Made by a program: the position numbers and the translations under genes
Part shown: piece by piece, positions 1 through 12,337 of the stretch
Layout of the letters: each line of letters opens with the position of its first letter
How positions within the stretch are numbered: position 1 is the stretch's first letter
From: Capitulum mitella
Taxonomy: Eukaryota > Arthropoda > Thecostraca > Pollicipedomorpha > Pollicipedidae
Assembly (NCBI GenBank): GCA_030062745.1
Contig: CP099843.1
Span: 15,541,997-15,605,996 of the forward strand
Direction of reading: 5' to 3'
Length of the DNA stretch: 64,000 nucleotides
The notes under the pieces: generated by a model
Told to the model about the DNA's origin: nothing
Database searches by the model: none
Seen by the model: only the letters and a program-made list of their open reading frames with translations

Positions 1-997
1 CGAAAATTTCGAAAGGGTGGATATAGAGGACAAAAATTCAAAATGAGGGATATTTTTGGACTTGTAACTCTGTTGTTTATGGGCTGATTTTGATGAAACT
101 GGCATAAATCAAGAGATTATGAATGGGACTTTTACTATTGGCTCATACATTTGAAATTTTGGGAAAATTCATACGCGCTCACAGGGTTTTGCAAAAAGGA
201 GGATTAGTTTTTCAAACAATGAATTAACGAAAACGCTAAAGACACTTTTTTAGCTTCTACTAATCATATTATGCTGAAGAAGTACGAATCGTATTACACT
301 GTATAATGTTAGCATAGGCGGTGTTGGAGCCATGCAAAAGGGGGAACTGTCACGGTCATATGTTCCGCAGGTCAACTTACTACCCTACATGGCCTCACAT
401 GGCATTTTCATATTGTTTGAAAACGTTTCCAGTCATTTAAATTTACTCTAGCTCTAAAATTCCATTTCACGGCCGTTGTGATATAGGGTACGGACACTGA
501 TATTTTAAGTTATAGCTTCGTGACCCGACGTGATATCAACCTGAAACTTGATACACAAGTAGAGCGCACCCTTCTACGTCATTTATGTTCCTGTTTGGTG
601 TTTAGAAAAGTAGCACCAAAACCATTACCATAAAACAGAATTTTGATTTTGACCTCGGCCTGACCTTGCGAAGTGACCTTACCAAAATTACATTTTTACA
701 CTTGCCCAAGTATTTACGTTTACATCCAAATCAAGCTTTAAGTTCTGTCTCAAAAACGGCATTTTTGGCACCCATTTTCCTTTTACCCTCAACAGGGCCA
801 AAAATGGCCCAAGGTGCCTCCCAAAAAGGCTGCCTGGCTCCGCCGCTGAGCAAAATAAAATTACAAAATTTTGTTACAGTGCGGAGAGAGAATAGGTAAA
901 GACGACAAAGGTTCGTGAAGCTGCGTCAAAAACCCTGAAACTGGCAAGCGAAAAACCCGAGGGGGCGGATTCAGCCACCCCTACCAGGAATAGGTTC
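1..997 (+). mobile_element. TTAA-type non-autonomous element, copy 1 (cut by window edge)
   Basis: The whole stretch aligns in the same orientation with 5214-6273: shared words include CTGTTGTTTATGG, GATGAAACTGGCAT and GGAGGATTAGTTTT, then several TGACCTTG words. It ends at 961-997 with GGCGGATTCAGCC...CCAGGAATAGGTTCAA, a decayed form of the right end of copy 2 (TTAA changed to TTCA). The left end lies outside the window. No coding capacity. Confidence 0.8.
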
Positions 998-2512
998 AAG
1001 AAAAGTGTCAATTTTTGGGGAGACACCCTGTATATGGATCAAGTCTAAACCTGCACAGCAGTAAGAAAACTCCAGAGCCGAGTCAAGCCTTGCTAATAAA
1101 AGGCAAATACACAAGTGCAACAACAGGAAACTAAAAAAAAAAATGCCAAGGAGCCTGGGTTGCAACGCACCTGTCATGCATCAGACTTCCTTGGCACTCA
1201 CCCCTCATTACGAAATCCTGGCTGCACTTCTGTTGTATAACTGTAACTGCCATCACTCATGCAACCTGAACTTCGAACAATGCACCTCCATAGGCGCACT
1301 AACCTTTCACCTTGCTCAAACAACAATAAGAGCATCAGACGAAGCGTGCACGTTTTGTAAAGGAAGGCCGCTGCCGCTGCTTGAAATGCTTGACAACTAT
1401 TGTGGCAGCTGTCATGGCCGTGGGAATGGAACATTCTTACCCCGGGCGAAACTATGCCTACCAGACAAAACAGCTAACGGTACCAATTTGTACACTCACC
1501 AGTACAACTAACAACTGACATTTACAATACTTGAGCCAAGCCAGCTCACTATGGCCAGATCCGTGACAGGAGTAAGGCCATGACGGTAAAATTGATAACA
1601 TTGTTTGGTTTCTTTAGTTGTTTGAGCTTAGTAACCAAGGAACGTATCAACTGTACCAACTCAACATTAGTTGCCTGTGGTGGTTACCTTAGTTTGTCAT
1701 AACTGCATACTGGTAGGGAATTAAAGCAATAACAATTGCATATACGCCACATTAGTTAAATGAACTAATGCTGGTGGTCGAGAGTTAATTTGGTAGAGTT
1801 AATTAGTGTCCGTAGTTTTTTTTTTGTTAACATTTTCCTTAGCATTCGCCATGGCTAGTCGAATTTTTTTTTTAGTGCAGGCCGTCTTTGCATTTCGCCC
1901 TCTTTCCATGAAAGACGAGACGAATTACACAGAATCTGTATCGTGTGATTCCATATTGCTCAAGCAGTCCCAATATATGGATTGCTTTGCGATTTCTATT
2001 TCTTATCGCATTCCAGAGATAAAAAGTAACGTGTTTCCACCTTAGCCCATGACCTCAATTAATAATCCCGATAATCCCGGCAGTGAGCACCCTCGATAAT
2101 CCCGGCAGTGAGCATAAGCCTGCTAAATACAAGTGTAATCTTACAGAACATACAATTTTAAGTCGATTGATCTACCTATATATTTTACTGCATTTACGAA
2201 CTCCAGCTGTCTCCCAGTAAGACAAAAATGAGACCGTTATCAACCGGCCACGTAGGCGCGCGAAAACGGATGACATGGTTCCCGTTACGACGCCACAGCT
2301 CGTTATCATAGCAACGCATAGGAAAAGAGAATACACTGTAAGATGCGTAAAGGACGCTCCAGAGGATACAGCAAGCTTCGGGTAGATTAAACAACGCTTT
2401 AGGTATTTATCTTCGGAAAATCTCAGATGGGGTAGCATCAGTCCCTCCCCTTCCTCCTCTCCCTACAGGCGAGGTTAAGTCTTCGGATCACAGCGTTTCA
2501 TGTGACCGGGTT
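998..2512. other. Intergenic, no gene recognised
   Basis: Only short unrelated open frames; none resembles a known protein. A short direct duplication (ATAATCCCGGCAGTGAGCA) sits at about 2070-2115. Confidence 0.5.
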
Positions 2513-2780
2513 CAGGTAGGTAGCCAGGATTTTCCTCAGGGAGGGCCAAATGTCAAATTTTGTCATGTGCCACATGCATATGACGACATTTACAAGAAAA
2601 GGCATCAATTTTAGGCAATTTATCTCATATTTAATGCACAGAAGAACATGTAATGGTCGTTTTAGCAACATATATATGATCACTTTTGCGTATTCATGCA
2701 AAATCGCAATGTATCTAGTGTAGACCACTAGGCTCAGGGGGGCCATGGCCCCCACGTCTCCCCCCTTGGCTACGTCCCTG
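2513..2780 (+). mobile_element. hAT-like MITE family A, copy 1
   Basis: A 268-bp element opening CAGGTAGGTAGCCAGGATTT and closing GGCTACGTCCCTG, whose reverse complement is CAGGGACGTAGCC. The interior (CAAATTTTGTCAT...CATATGACGACATTT, then GGCCATGGCCCCC) matches the copy at 7431. Flanking octamers ACCGGGTT and GTCGGATT agree at five of eight bases, a weak 8-bp target duplication. Confidence 0.75.
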
Positions 2781-3699
2781 GTCGGATTACAATGGCCTGG
2801 AAAAAGTGTTTACCAAATGGAAAACTCGTCACCCGATGTTTTGACTGGAGTGCCATCGGACATATCTGCGCCGACGACATCTGGTAGCTTGAAGGAGGCC
2901 ATTGTACGAGAGCACACCATTTGTTAATTATGTGCACAACCTTTATTTCTAGGCCTCCCACCTAACTGATAGGACAATCGGTTTTGGTGTTGGCAAGGGC
3001 TCTTCCGACCAGTACCAAGCAATACTAATTAATGTGGAGTCAAGGGACTAAGAATCACTGGTTCACGGAACTAAGAATCACTGTTTCGAGTCGTATGATT
3101 GATGCCGGAAAAATGGTCATAAAGGGTGAAAGATCGCGTATTACAAAGATGACAACGTGGATGCTGGCGGCGCGCTGGTCCCGGTTGATTTTCCGGCAAA
3201 CCTAGTTCTATGTCCTGTCCATAGATGGCGCGCCGAGGCGGTTTCATCCGCTGCCTCGCATGCATGCGGACCGAAGGAGCCGCCACGGTTTTCCGACGGG
3301 GGCAATAAAGCGCTCATGGCATATCCTTTTGGCAGGACCAGGCGTATACCCCTCGGTTCTCAAAAAAAGGTCTGGGATGGACATATTTGCAACTCCCTCC
3401 TGACAAAAAGTGCCTAAAACATAATGAACAGCATTATTTCGTTCATGTCGATTGTATGCAGGATATCCGCATATTTTAATCACAGATTACAACCACTGAT
3501 TTTTTGTGCTTGATTTCGTACGTGATTATTGGCCTACATGTGGCATGGCAGAAAATCATATGTTTGGTGATGCATCATGCATACAATTCAGCAGGTCATT
3601 TTGTGTTGAGACTTACCTTACCGCCAAATCCTTTGACAAAACACAACGTCTTTACTGCATCATTACAACATGAACCACAGCAGACTCGACCAGGCTACT
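2781..3699. other. Intergenic, no gene recognised
   Basis: No ORF with recognisable motifs and no clear repeat boundary, apart from the lead-in to the transposase fragment that follows. Confidence 0.4.
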
Positions 3700-3849
3700 G
3701 CAAAACCAAGGATAGCGAAGTGGGCCAAGGAACGCAGAGGAAGTGAAGATCTTCGCAGAACGCAGAAGTTCAAGATCTTCAACGTCCTAACAATCCTAGA
3801 ACACTCCGCACAACTGAGAACATTCTGAGGGTGGAAGACTGTTCTGCAA

Positions 3850-4668
3850 AGCCCTTAAAAGTCCTTCCGCTGTCGGTCTCAAGGACTTGAAATGAGTATG
3901 TCGTCTCTGGGCATCCTGCTGATCAAAGATGCGAAGTTCTACCCATATCGACTGCAGATTTGCCAGAGGCTGACTCCAGCTGACAACCAGCGGCGTTTGA
4001 CTGTGGCAAGTTGGTTCAGCCAGCACCCTAGCGTGTTTGAAAAACCGTGGTTCAATGGCGAGGCCCACTTCTGGCCCAGTGGTTACGTCAAAAGTCGTAA
4101 CACATTACAATGGGGGAGCAAGTTCTCAGATGAGGTGTTAACTAAACCTTTGCACTCCATGGAGATCACAGTTTGGGTCGCTATGAGTGGCAAAGGAATA
4201 GTCGGACGATTGTTCTTTGAAGACCAAGATGGGGAGGCTGTGACGCTGACCAGTGAACGTTACATTGAGAGGATGCTCGGATCATTTTGGGAGGAACTTG
4301 GAGGACGACCAGGAATCCACAAAAGGCATCAATGGTTTCAATCAGACGGCGCGACGCCGCACAGTGACAATGGTACATTGAACTGGCTGCATAGCTACTT
4401 CGGGAACCAGCTTGCCAGCAACAAGAAAGAGATTACATTGGCACCGAACTCTCCTGACCTTAACCCCTCGGACTTCTCTATGTATGGGTATCTGAAAGGC
4501 GCTTCATACGTGAACAAGTCCAGAACGACTGCGAACCTCAAGGTAGCCATCAGCGAGGCAGGTCGTATGGTCGCATTCGGGATGTGTCGGGACGTCATTG
4601 AAAACTTCAAGATTCGCCTGCCACTGGTCATGAAGCGCAACGGCGCCCACGTAGAGCATTTACTTTGA
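3850..4668 (+). pseudogene. Tc1/mariner-superfamily transposase, decayed
   Basis: The open frame 3892-4668 (258 residues) reads as the C-terminal two thirds of a DDE/D transposase of the kind common in insects and crustaceans. It shows PYRLQICQRLTPADNQRR, then EAHFWPSGYV, WVAMSGKGIVG, FFEDQDGEAVTLTSERYIER, FQSDGATPHS and LAPNSPDLNPSDF, GYLKG. The second and third catalytic Asp are present (SDGATPH, PDLNPSDF). In the first motif, usually DEAHFW, this copy has GEAHFW, so the first catalytic Asp is lost. The N-terminal DNA-binding part is missing or in broken frames just upstream. It is inactive; no terminal repeats could be assigned. Confidence 0.85.
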
Positions 4669-5057
4669 AGTTTTCTCATTTCATGATGGCCCTCATCCAG
4701 CCAGGGTTTCGTTCCCAAGTTTAATTTGCCATGGAGTGGGTCACCGAATGTTGTTTTGGCTTCATTTCACTACTGCTTTAAAAATGATTTATGAACACAA
4801 GTATCAATATCCTATTCTCTTGGTCACGCAGTATCTCTGGCAATAAAACGTGACATCAGTCACCTTGAAAAACAACGTTTTTGTGTAAGCGTGGTCTTCT
4901 GTATCAAACACATAGACTTCTCACCTGCAGCTCTATTTCAGCCCTGCTTGGTACAGAACTCACTATGTCCGCGCCGTCCGAACTCAGTTTCCAGACTCCT
5001 CCTTTCCCGCGACCCGGCGGCCCGACTTCGACTGCATATGACGTGACTAGCGACGCC

Positions 5058-6273
5058 TTAACCCTATTCCCGGAGGGCTGGACGGTATGGTCGATTCCCG
5101 GCAGGGTGGTGGATTCGGCCCCCCCTAAGATCTCGAGAACTACTTGTCCGATTTCATTGCAACAAACGGCAATCGATTCCCTGTGACGTGAACTACATTT
5201 TTATAAAAAGAAATGTTCAAAATTTTGAAATTTGTGGATACAGGGGGGCAAAAAGGTCAAAATGGGGGCATTTTTGGACTTCTTATAACTCCGTTGTTTA
5301 TGGACCGATTTAGATGAAACTGGCATCAATCGAGAGATTATAAATAGGGCTTTTACCATGGGTCCGCAAATCTGAAATTTTAAGAAAATTCATGGGCGTT
5401 CACAGCGTTTCAAAAATAGGAGGATTAGTTTTCTAACAACTGAATGAACAAAACAGGCAAACACCCTTTTTTGGCTTCTGCTAGTCATGTTATACTAAAG
5501 AAGTACAAATCGCATTACAATGTTTGTATAATGTTAGCATAGGCGGTGCCAGGGATATGAAAAAGGGGGAACTGTCACGGTCACACGTTTATCAGATCAA
5601 CTTGTGACCTTTGACCTTAAATGACCTCCAGTGACCTTGGGGCCACTTGTAATGATCTCGTGTGCATTTAATATTATCTGTAGACGTTTTCAAGCATTCG
5701 AATTCACTCTATTTCAAAAATTTCATTTTTTGGCTATTGCGATATAGGGTACGCGCACTGACATTTTAGGTCATATCTCCGTGACCCGACCCGATATCAA
5801 GCTAAAGCTTGGTGCACAAGTAGAGGGACACCCTTCTACGTCATATGTATTCCTGGTTTGGCATTTGAAAAAATTGCGCCGAAATTATTGCGAAAAAACA
5901 AATTTTGACTTTTGACCTTGACCTGACCTTGTAAAATGACCTCAGATAAACAAAATTATATCTGCACATTGCCCAGCTATTTAGCTATACATCCATAGAA
6001 AGTTTTAAGTTCTATCTTAAAAACTCTGTTTTTGGCAGACATTTTTCTTTTACCTTTAACATGGCCAAAAATGGCATGAGGTGCCTCCCAAAAACGTTGC
6101 CTGGCTCCGCCCCTGAGCAAAATAGAATTTTGAAATTTTGTCACGGCACGTAGAAAGAATAGCTAGGAAAAGTGACCAAGTTTCGTGAAGCTGCGTTAAA
6201 AAGCCTGGAATTGGCAAGCAAAAAACCCGAGGGGGGCGGATTCCGCCCCCCCCCCTGCCGGGAATAAGGTTAA
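5058..6273 (+). mobile_element. TTAA-flanked piggyBac-like MITE, copy 2 (complete)
   Basis: Starts TTAA|CCCTATTCCCGG (TTAA at 5058) and ends CCGGGAATAAGG|TTAA (TTAA at 6270). The termini are 12-bp inverted repeats with one mismatch, and a second inverted motif (ATTCCCGGCAGGG, about 5093, against the right end) lies just inside. TTAA target duplication with CC.../...GG ends is the piggyBac signature. The 1.2-kb interior has no transposase and is rich in TGACCT words. It is a second, complete copy of the element at 1-997. Confidence 0.75.
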
Positions 6274-7345
6274 CCAATCCGCACACGTCCGGATCGGCGC
6301 CACGCCGGCCCAGGTGCCCTACCCCGCCGGGCGCCGGCACGGATCGGCCCGAGACGGACGGAACACGGACGGACGGACGGACCGGCACGAACTGGCGCCA
6401 GCCAGGGCGGCCGACCCCGCATTCAAAGGGGGATGGACAGTACGTTCGAGTCGCGCAGCCCCCCTACATTTGCGTTCTACCGGCAGGAAAATGTTTTGTG
6501 GAGATCTTGGAGGATACGCATGAAGAGCAAAAATTGTGCTCTCATTTCAAAGAGAGTCAGAAGAAGCTTGGCCAGAAAATTGCTTGGCCTGACATCATTC
6601 TTAGCAGGTTAGATATATCACTTTAGTGCTTTATGTCCTATTTAAGACACATTTGAACTATTTTATTCCAGTATGGTACTAGAGCCTGTAGACTAAGGAC
6701 AAGGTCGAAAAGGAAGGTGAGTTTTCAGTGTTCGTTTCGGAATCTCAACACACAAGGGGCGCCTCGATGATAAATATTGAGTTCGCCCCTAGTATGTTCC
6801 ACGAGCATGAAATGTACCAAATTCACCAAATACTTTCTACGTGGTAAAATAGTAGCTGTGAAGTGTTCAAATATATCGTAATCGGTAAGCAGGTTTATCG
6901 TTTACAGAAAATTCTGAAAAACTAAGAACGAAATCCTCTGCAAACATTCACACTGCAGTAATTACGTATTACTTAACTTCTTGGTACGTAACATTTTCTG
7001 GACGCCGGGAAAAACTTAAACATATTATTTGTGTTTCATAAAAACCATTCGGCCCCTGTCTGTCCCACAACCCCACAGCACGCAGCTGAAGATTATTAAC
7101 GAATCTAACAGAGAAGCGGACATTTTCCCTCTGCGGAGTCCGATGCCCACCATTTGAACGCCTCTGAGATCCTCTCTCCGAACAGGCGGAGACTCATGGT
7201 CTGGCGGTTCCGACCACACCGATCCATCGCCGTGCCGGGCAAGCTCCACTGTTAAAAACAACCGGCGGCTGTCGACGGCGACGGCCGGGCCTCGGATGCG
7301 CGTCGTTTGTCCTGGTTAGGCGACGGCGACGCGGCGGGTCAGGGC
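6274..7345. other. Intergenic, no gene recognised
   Basis: A short GGAC-rich tract (GGACGGACGGACGG, about 6357-6382) follows the TTAA element. Nothing else stands out. Confidence 0.4.
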
Positions 7346-7430
7346 GGCCCGGGCACGTGACGGCCCGACTCGGCTGAAGACAGTGACGAGGGTAGTGGCC
7401 CGGGCACGTGACGACCTGACTTGGCTGAAG
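7346..7430 (+). repeat. 51-bp minisatellite with CACGTG cores, interrupted by a MITE
   Basis: GGCCCGGGCACGTGACG occurs at 7346 and 7397, followed each time by GRCCYGACTYGGCTGAAG. The second unit is split by the MITE at 7431 and resumes as GACTGAAGACACTGA at 7694. A further weak unit is seen near 7757 (CCTGACTCGGCTGGAGACG). Confidence 0.7.
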
Positions 7431-7693
7431 CAGGCACGTAACCAGGATTTTCCTCGGGGGGGGGGGGCAAATGACAAATTTCGTCATATGCCACTGGCAT
7501 ATGACGAAATTTATAGGGCTGCAATTTTATGTAGCTTACCTCATATTTCAAGCACAAGAAAACATAGTGTTTGCTTTTCCAACATGCATATGATCACTAT
7601 TCTGTATTCGTGCGAAATCGCCATATGTCTACCGAGGACTGCTTGGCTCGGGGGGAGGCATGGCCCCCATGGCTACGTCTGGCTACGTCCCTG
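7431..7693 (+). mobile_element. hAT-like MITE family A, copy 2
   Basis: A 263-bp copy in the same orientation as 2513-2780, opening CAGGCACGTAACCAGGATTT and closing GGCTACGTCCCTG. The flanks GGCTGAAG and GACTGAAG match at seven of eight bases, the 8-bp target duplication of hAT elements. It is inserted in one unit of a minisatellite whose neighbouring unit shows the empty site. The right end carries a short duplication of GGCTACGTC. Confidence 0.82.
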
Positions 7694-7759
7694 GACTGAA
7701 GACACTGATGGCGGCGGCGGCTCAGGGAAGTCTAGGAGGCTCGTGCTGACAATTACCTG

Positions 7760-9300
7760 ACTCGGCTGGAGACGACGGTAGATGACGACGCCACAGGCCC
7801 GAGAGGAATCTAGCAGCACCTCTCCTCGGCGAAGTGACGATATTGAGGGTCGATAGCACAACTTGGTGGGAGAAGAGGACGCCTGGCAGTTGCGAGGCTG
7901 GTCGTTTTGTTGCTCCCCGTGATGTCTTCAGGCAAAAGCGATAAATTCAAATAAATGTACGCGTGTTCTGTTTCCTGAGTTTCCTTACGTAAACTAACTG
8001 ATTCATCTTCCGCGACATATTGTAGAGATACTGCTGAAGTGCTTTCATCTGCTGACCCGTCCGCACATTTGTGTTTCCCTACAAGGCAATGAGTTTATTC
8101 CCATGGCTGTTCCAAGCGAATGCTACTATTCAGCGGGCTCGTGCTCATTGAATTCTGTCATGCAGTGGTTCCCCATTTCAACAGCAACAGCAACCTGCGT
8201 TATCCAAATTGATCAAGTATCGTCAAGTGTCATTAGATTCCGGGATCTCTCTACCCACAAATCTAGCGAACGCCACTCATTAACGTCAGAAACCAGCGCA
8301 CACGTAAGTCCAGGAGCGGTCTGGACTTTATCTGCGGCCCCGGAGCGGACAGCCGGCCGTACGTCGGCAGAAGGGACGCCTGGCATGAATCGGGACTTCG
8401 CGCCGTCCGCGGACAGCCCTAACGGGCGGCCGACGGTCTCCGGCAATAACGCTGACCCGGCTGATGCTGAACGATTGTGTGGGAGGGGAACGGGCGTGGT
8501 CCGGGAGCTGTTGGCATGCCTGACAAAGCGCCCTCCCAGCGTCGTACATCACGCGGGTTGGCGCCGCTGACCCTGATGATGCGGCTCTCTCGGGAAGCCT
8601 TGACATATGCTGTTTTTGGACGACGATCGGACATCATTCTTTACGGACAACGGTTTCCAGTTAATCGAAATCAGAGATACGAGTACAAAGCCTTGCGAAC
8701 GTGAACACTAGTGCTGAGATAGTCGTTGAGTTGCAAAGCTTTGCGAACTTTGGTGAGGTGGTCTTTGCGCTTGTTCTACATGTCGGCGAAAGCTCAGTTT
8801 TCTGCAGGGGTCGAAAGGCTCCGAAACAATTTTTGGACCATGGTATCGCTTAGCGAGCCGTATTATGTAGGCGAAAGAGATAGTTAGCTTAGGTTTGACT
8901 TGCTAGGCGACGTTTAATAACTTGGCGCTGTAGGTGGTGGCAGAATGCACAAGGTGCCAAATGCTTATACCAGTAAAGGGTTCGAAAGTGTAAAATAATG
9001 TCAAAGTTGGGAAAATTACAACAAAGTATAAAGTGTACTCCTACCAAAATCCTGTATATTTTGCTAGGAGTAACTAAGAGTTCGTACGTTCACCCCATGG
9101 CTCCAGTGTTTTGGACAGTCGGCACGTCATCAGGCTTGAGTTTTTTGGGAGCTTGTGTTCCAACACTAGTCTGGTTTACCTGTACAGATACTCGAAGCAC
9201 AGCTATAAATTCATAACCGATCTTTTACAAACTACAACAGCGAACTTTCCTCCCACAGATCAGTAACAGTTGACAGCTGGTGAATTACGTGCCCTCTGCG
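7760..9300. other. Intergenic, no gene recognised
   Basis: Overlapping frames at 8103-8700 on both strands come from GC-rich sequence and show no family motif. No repeat boundary seen. Confidence 0.4.
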
Positions 9301-9550
9301 GCTCATGGCTTGTCATTCGTCGGCCTGGTGATTCACGGTCCACAGCTGGCGGAGCGCAAAGGGTCGATGCTTCCACGTTCGGGCGGCCAGGAATGGTTCT
9401 CGGTTTATATTCCGACCGCTATGGAGGATGGGTCACCAGGGTACAGAGCCGCAGGGGAGGAGGTCAGAAGGCTCACGGTACATCTCCCTCGACAGGACAG
9501 CCTGCATGCATCCTTTTTTCCAGTCGACTCAGGAGGATAAGTCATGTGCG

Positions 9551-9805
9551 GCCCTCCGGCCGACCAGTGACGGTTCACGGACCGTTCTCAAGGCGACCAG
9601 TGAGCTGGGTTCATGGACCCAGACATCGCCCAGCGGGGTAAGGAGAGGATGGCTATCTAGACGGACAGTAACGGTACGTGGACCGCGATACTGGCAAGTT
9701 AGTGGAGGTTCACAGGAGGCCGTGGACCTGCCACGCTCCGGCCGACCTGTGAAGGTTCACAGGCCGCTCTCCGGCCGACCTGTGAGGGTTCACGGGCCGA
9801 GATAC
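9551..9805 (+). repeat. Degenerate minisatellite (about 30-41 bp units)
   Basis: The clearest units are CTCCGGCCGACCTGTGAAGG and CTCCGGCCGACCTGTGAGGG, each followed by TTCAC(A/G)GGCCG, near 9736-9805. Older variants (CGACCAGTGACGGTTCACGG and similar) extend back to about 9550, possibly 9310. The long open frames across it are a consequence of the repetition. Confidence 0.65.
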
Positions 9806-10200
9806 CGGCGCGGCGCGGCGGCCGCTTATCTCGCCGCCAAGGCCGGCGGCGCCGATCGATCGGCGGCGCCGCCATCTTGTGGCGCGCGGCGGCCGACGCG
9901 GCGGGCGCCGAGTCGGGCGCCGGTCGCCGCCTCGCCGCGTCTGTCCGCCGGCCGCCGCCCCGGGAGCGCCGCAGCCGCGCCATGTCGACGCCGCCGGCCG
10001 CGTGATCCGTGACGACGCGCCAGACCGCGCCCGTGACGCCGCCGCCGCCGCCGCCGTAACGCCAGGTGAGCGCCGCCGGGCTGTGGCGGCCGCCGCCCGC
10101 CGACGCAGGGTGCAGGTTGACCCGCCCAGGGTCGGGAGCGGTCAGCGACGAGGACGGCCGTTGTCCGTCGGTGCTGCTGGCGGTTGGAAGGTATAGTTAG
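9790..10200 (+). promoter_or_regulatory. CpG-rich block; candidate CAPS 5' UTR exon/promoter
   Basis: Very GC-rich and CpG-dense, with runs of GCCGCC and one GCCGCCATCTTG (YY1/Pho-like). It ends in a good donor, CGCCAG|GTGAGC, with the exon boundary at 10065. The first coding exon of CAPS has an acceptor one base before its ATG, so an upstream non-coding exon must exist, and this is the best-looking candidate 5' of it. No TATA box or start site was identified. Other CpG-rich blocks lie in introns, so composition alone is weak evidence. Confidence 0.3.
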
Positions 10201-12311
10201 GTAGATGTCGTTGGCCTGGATCCGTCGTTTGTAGCGAATGAAGTGATGAGACACGTGTCCGGATTACCTGTTTTGAAAAAGACCCAGATTTTCTGCTTTT
10301 TTACTGTGGCTGAGGCTGTCAACGTTCTATGTACAGTTCTCGTACATGCCCATACTAAATCGTAGAATGGAGGCATTTTTTCATCCTACCCTTTATCAGA
10401 CCGGTTAGACTAAATTTTAGGCATCTCAGAATAATATGCTTGTTGAGAATCGGAAAAAATATTCCTATTGTGAGCTCTCCATGTAACTGCCAATAATTGC
10501 GTGCAAAACTCGTCACCGAACGCAAACCAAGAACCTCCCGTATTTTCCCATGATTGTGAGACAAAGTTTTCCCATTCCATTTTGCTTCGATTGGAAATTA
10601 ATGTTGAACAAACATTCTTTGTCATACAGTTAAATAATTTGCGTAAAAATGGCTTACGCTCAGTCCATTCGAGTTTCAACCCTGCACTCGGCGTTCGCAG
10701 ATACGAAGGAAAATGCAAGGAACGGAAAGAGCCGTGTTTTCAGCTCAACAGCATACTGCCGATGCCACCACTCAACAGTAAAGCGTGACAGACGGCCGGC
10801 GAGTCAATAACAGACCTTCCCATCTGCCCGACGTAACGGAAGTCGACGCTTCCGTGTTGACGCTAACGTATTGGCAAATGCAATGGCAGTCAGACCTCCG
10901 CTGATGCGACACGGCATCGGCCACTCAGCCAAGGCCTTGAGCCGCCACTGAAACGCACGGGGTCCATCGCCAGTCGTGACACCCGCGTCCGCGCGGCGGC
11001 AGACTTGGCATGACACATTGGCACTGGAGCGCTTTATATCCCGCCGTCCAGCCATCATAGGTACACAACGGTATGTTGACCGTGCACACAGACGTGCTTC
11101 GAAATTGCGGCGCCATTCGGCGCTAGCCTCGGCAGCTTGTCGCGCCCCGCAACGGCTTTCATGACTCAGCCGTCCGGATCTCGTAAGCCGACGACGGTGG
11201 ACATAACGGTGGCGCTTGGCAGTGCCGCCGGCGAATGTCGTGTTGGATGCTGTCTTGGGTGACCGGTGGTCGTCGCCCCATCAGCTCAGGGTGGTCCTTT
11301 CAGCTGCGCTGCCGATGAAGTCGTTCGAGACGAGCTGTCTCTAATGCCACCGGAAAGACTCGTTTCTATCTCTTAATCCAGCCGCGTCCTAGTCCAGCTC
11401 CAGTGTCATCTTGACGCGACCGTGCGTGCCTGTTGCGCTGAACTACAGACCAAAACGGAACTGAACTCGTGATTGGTTTCATCGCAGCGAAGACTGCAGT
11501 TCAAAGCAAAACTTCGGGCACAGGTTGTGTGCAGATCAATCAGTTTGATCTCAATGATCACTACTGTTGGTCATTCTTGTTATGGGGAGAGAATAATGGC
11601 ATGCCGGCATTAAAACTGGTGCAATATGAAAAATCCAGCATTGGTGCGTAATACGACTGTTTTTGATGACCAGAGTGATGAACTTCCCCAACGAAGTTTT
11701 TAATTTAAAGAACACAAGCATGCGTCATTATCTACGTCGCACACACCAACGGTGCTCGACATCACAGACATGCCGACTCAAACACGTTCCAAATTGTGAA
11801 AACGTAAATTAATGGTTCGCGAAAGACAGCACAATGTAGAGCAGTTTCGAAAGACATGCGCATTGGCATCTGTTGTCCTACAGTCTTGCATACGTTACAG
11901 CATCAAAGTGCGTTGCAGGACGGCCTCAAAACGGGCATCTTACAATTTCAATATCCTTGAGCGAGTGACGCTGGAACCAGACTCGTGCGGGGCATGAGTC
12001 GTTGTGACACTGGCCACCCCTGGAGTTCCGAAATAGGAGCTGATATTTCTCGCCATTGGTCCCAGCTGGGAGGGCTGAGGGGAGTCGGCGGGTCGTCTGA
12101 GGCGACAGGCGACAATCCAGCGGCCGCCGACCGTCTTCGTCTCGTGAAATGGTGCTGCTGAAACCCAGTCCAGATGTCGCTTGGGAAGGCTACGAACAGT
12201 CTCACAAAACGAAGCGAACATGTTCGAGAAAGAAAATCGCAATCCCTGAAGACGTCATTTGATCTTGTTCCGAAAAAAACATACCGTGCAGTGACAATGG
12301 CACTGTTTCGG
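10201..12311. other. Upstream region, no gene recognised
   Basis: If the candidate 5' UTR exon at about 10.0 kb is real, this is the first part of the CAPS 5' intron. No coding exon, RNA gene or repeat with clear ends was found. Confidence 0.4.
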
Positions 12312-12337
12312 AATCTCTCTCTCTCTCTCTCTCTCTT
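12312..12337. repeat. (CT)n microsatellite
   Basis: About thirteen CT units in a row. Confidence 0.9.

Noticed and set aside
9428-10254. Long Arg/Pro/Ala-rich open frames on both strands
   Set aside because: They overlap each other in CpG-rich and minisatellite DNA, have no family motifs, and stops are rare there by composition.
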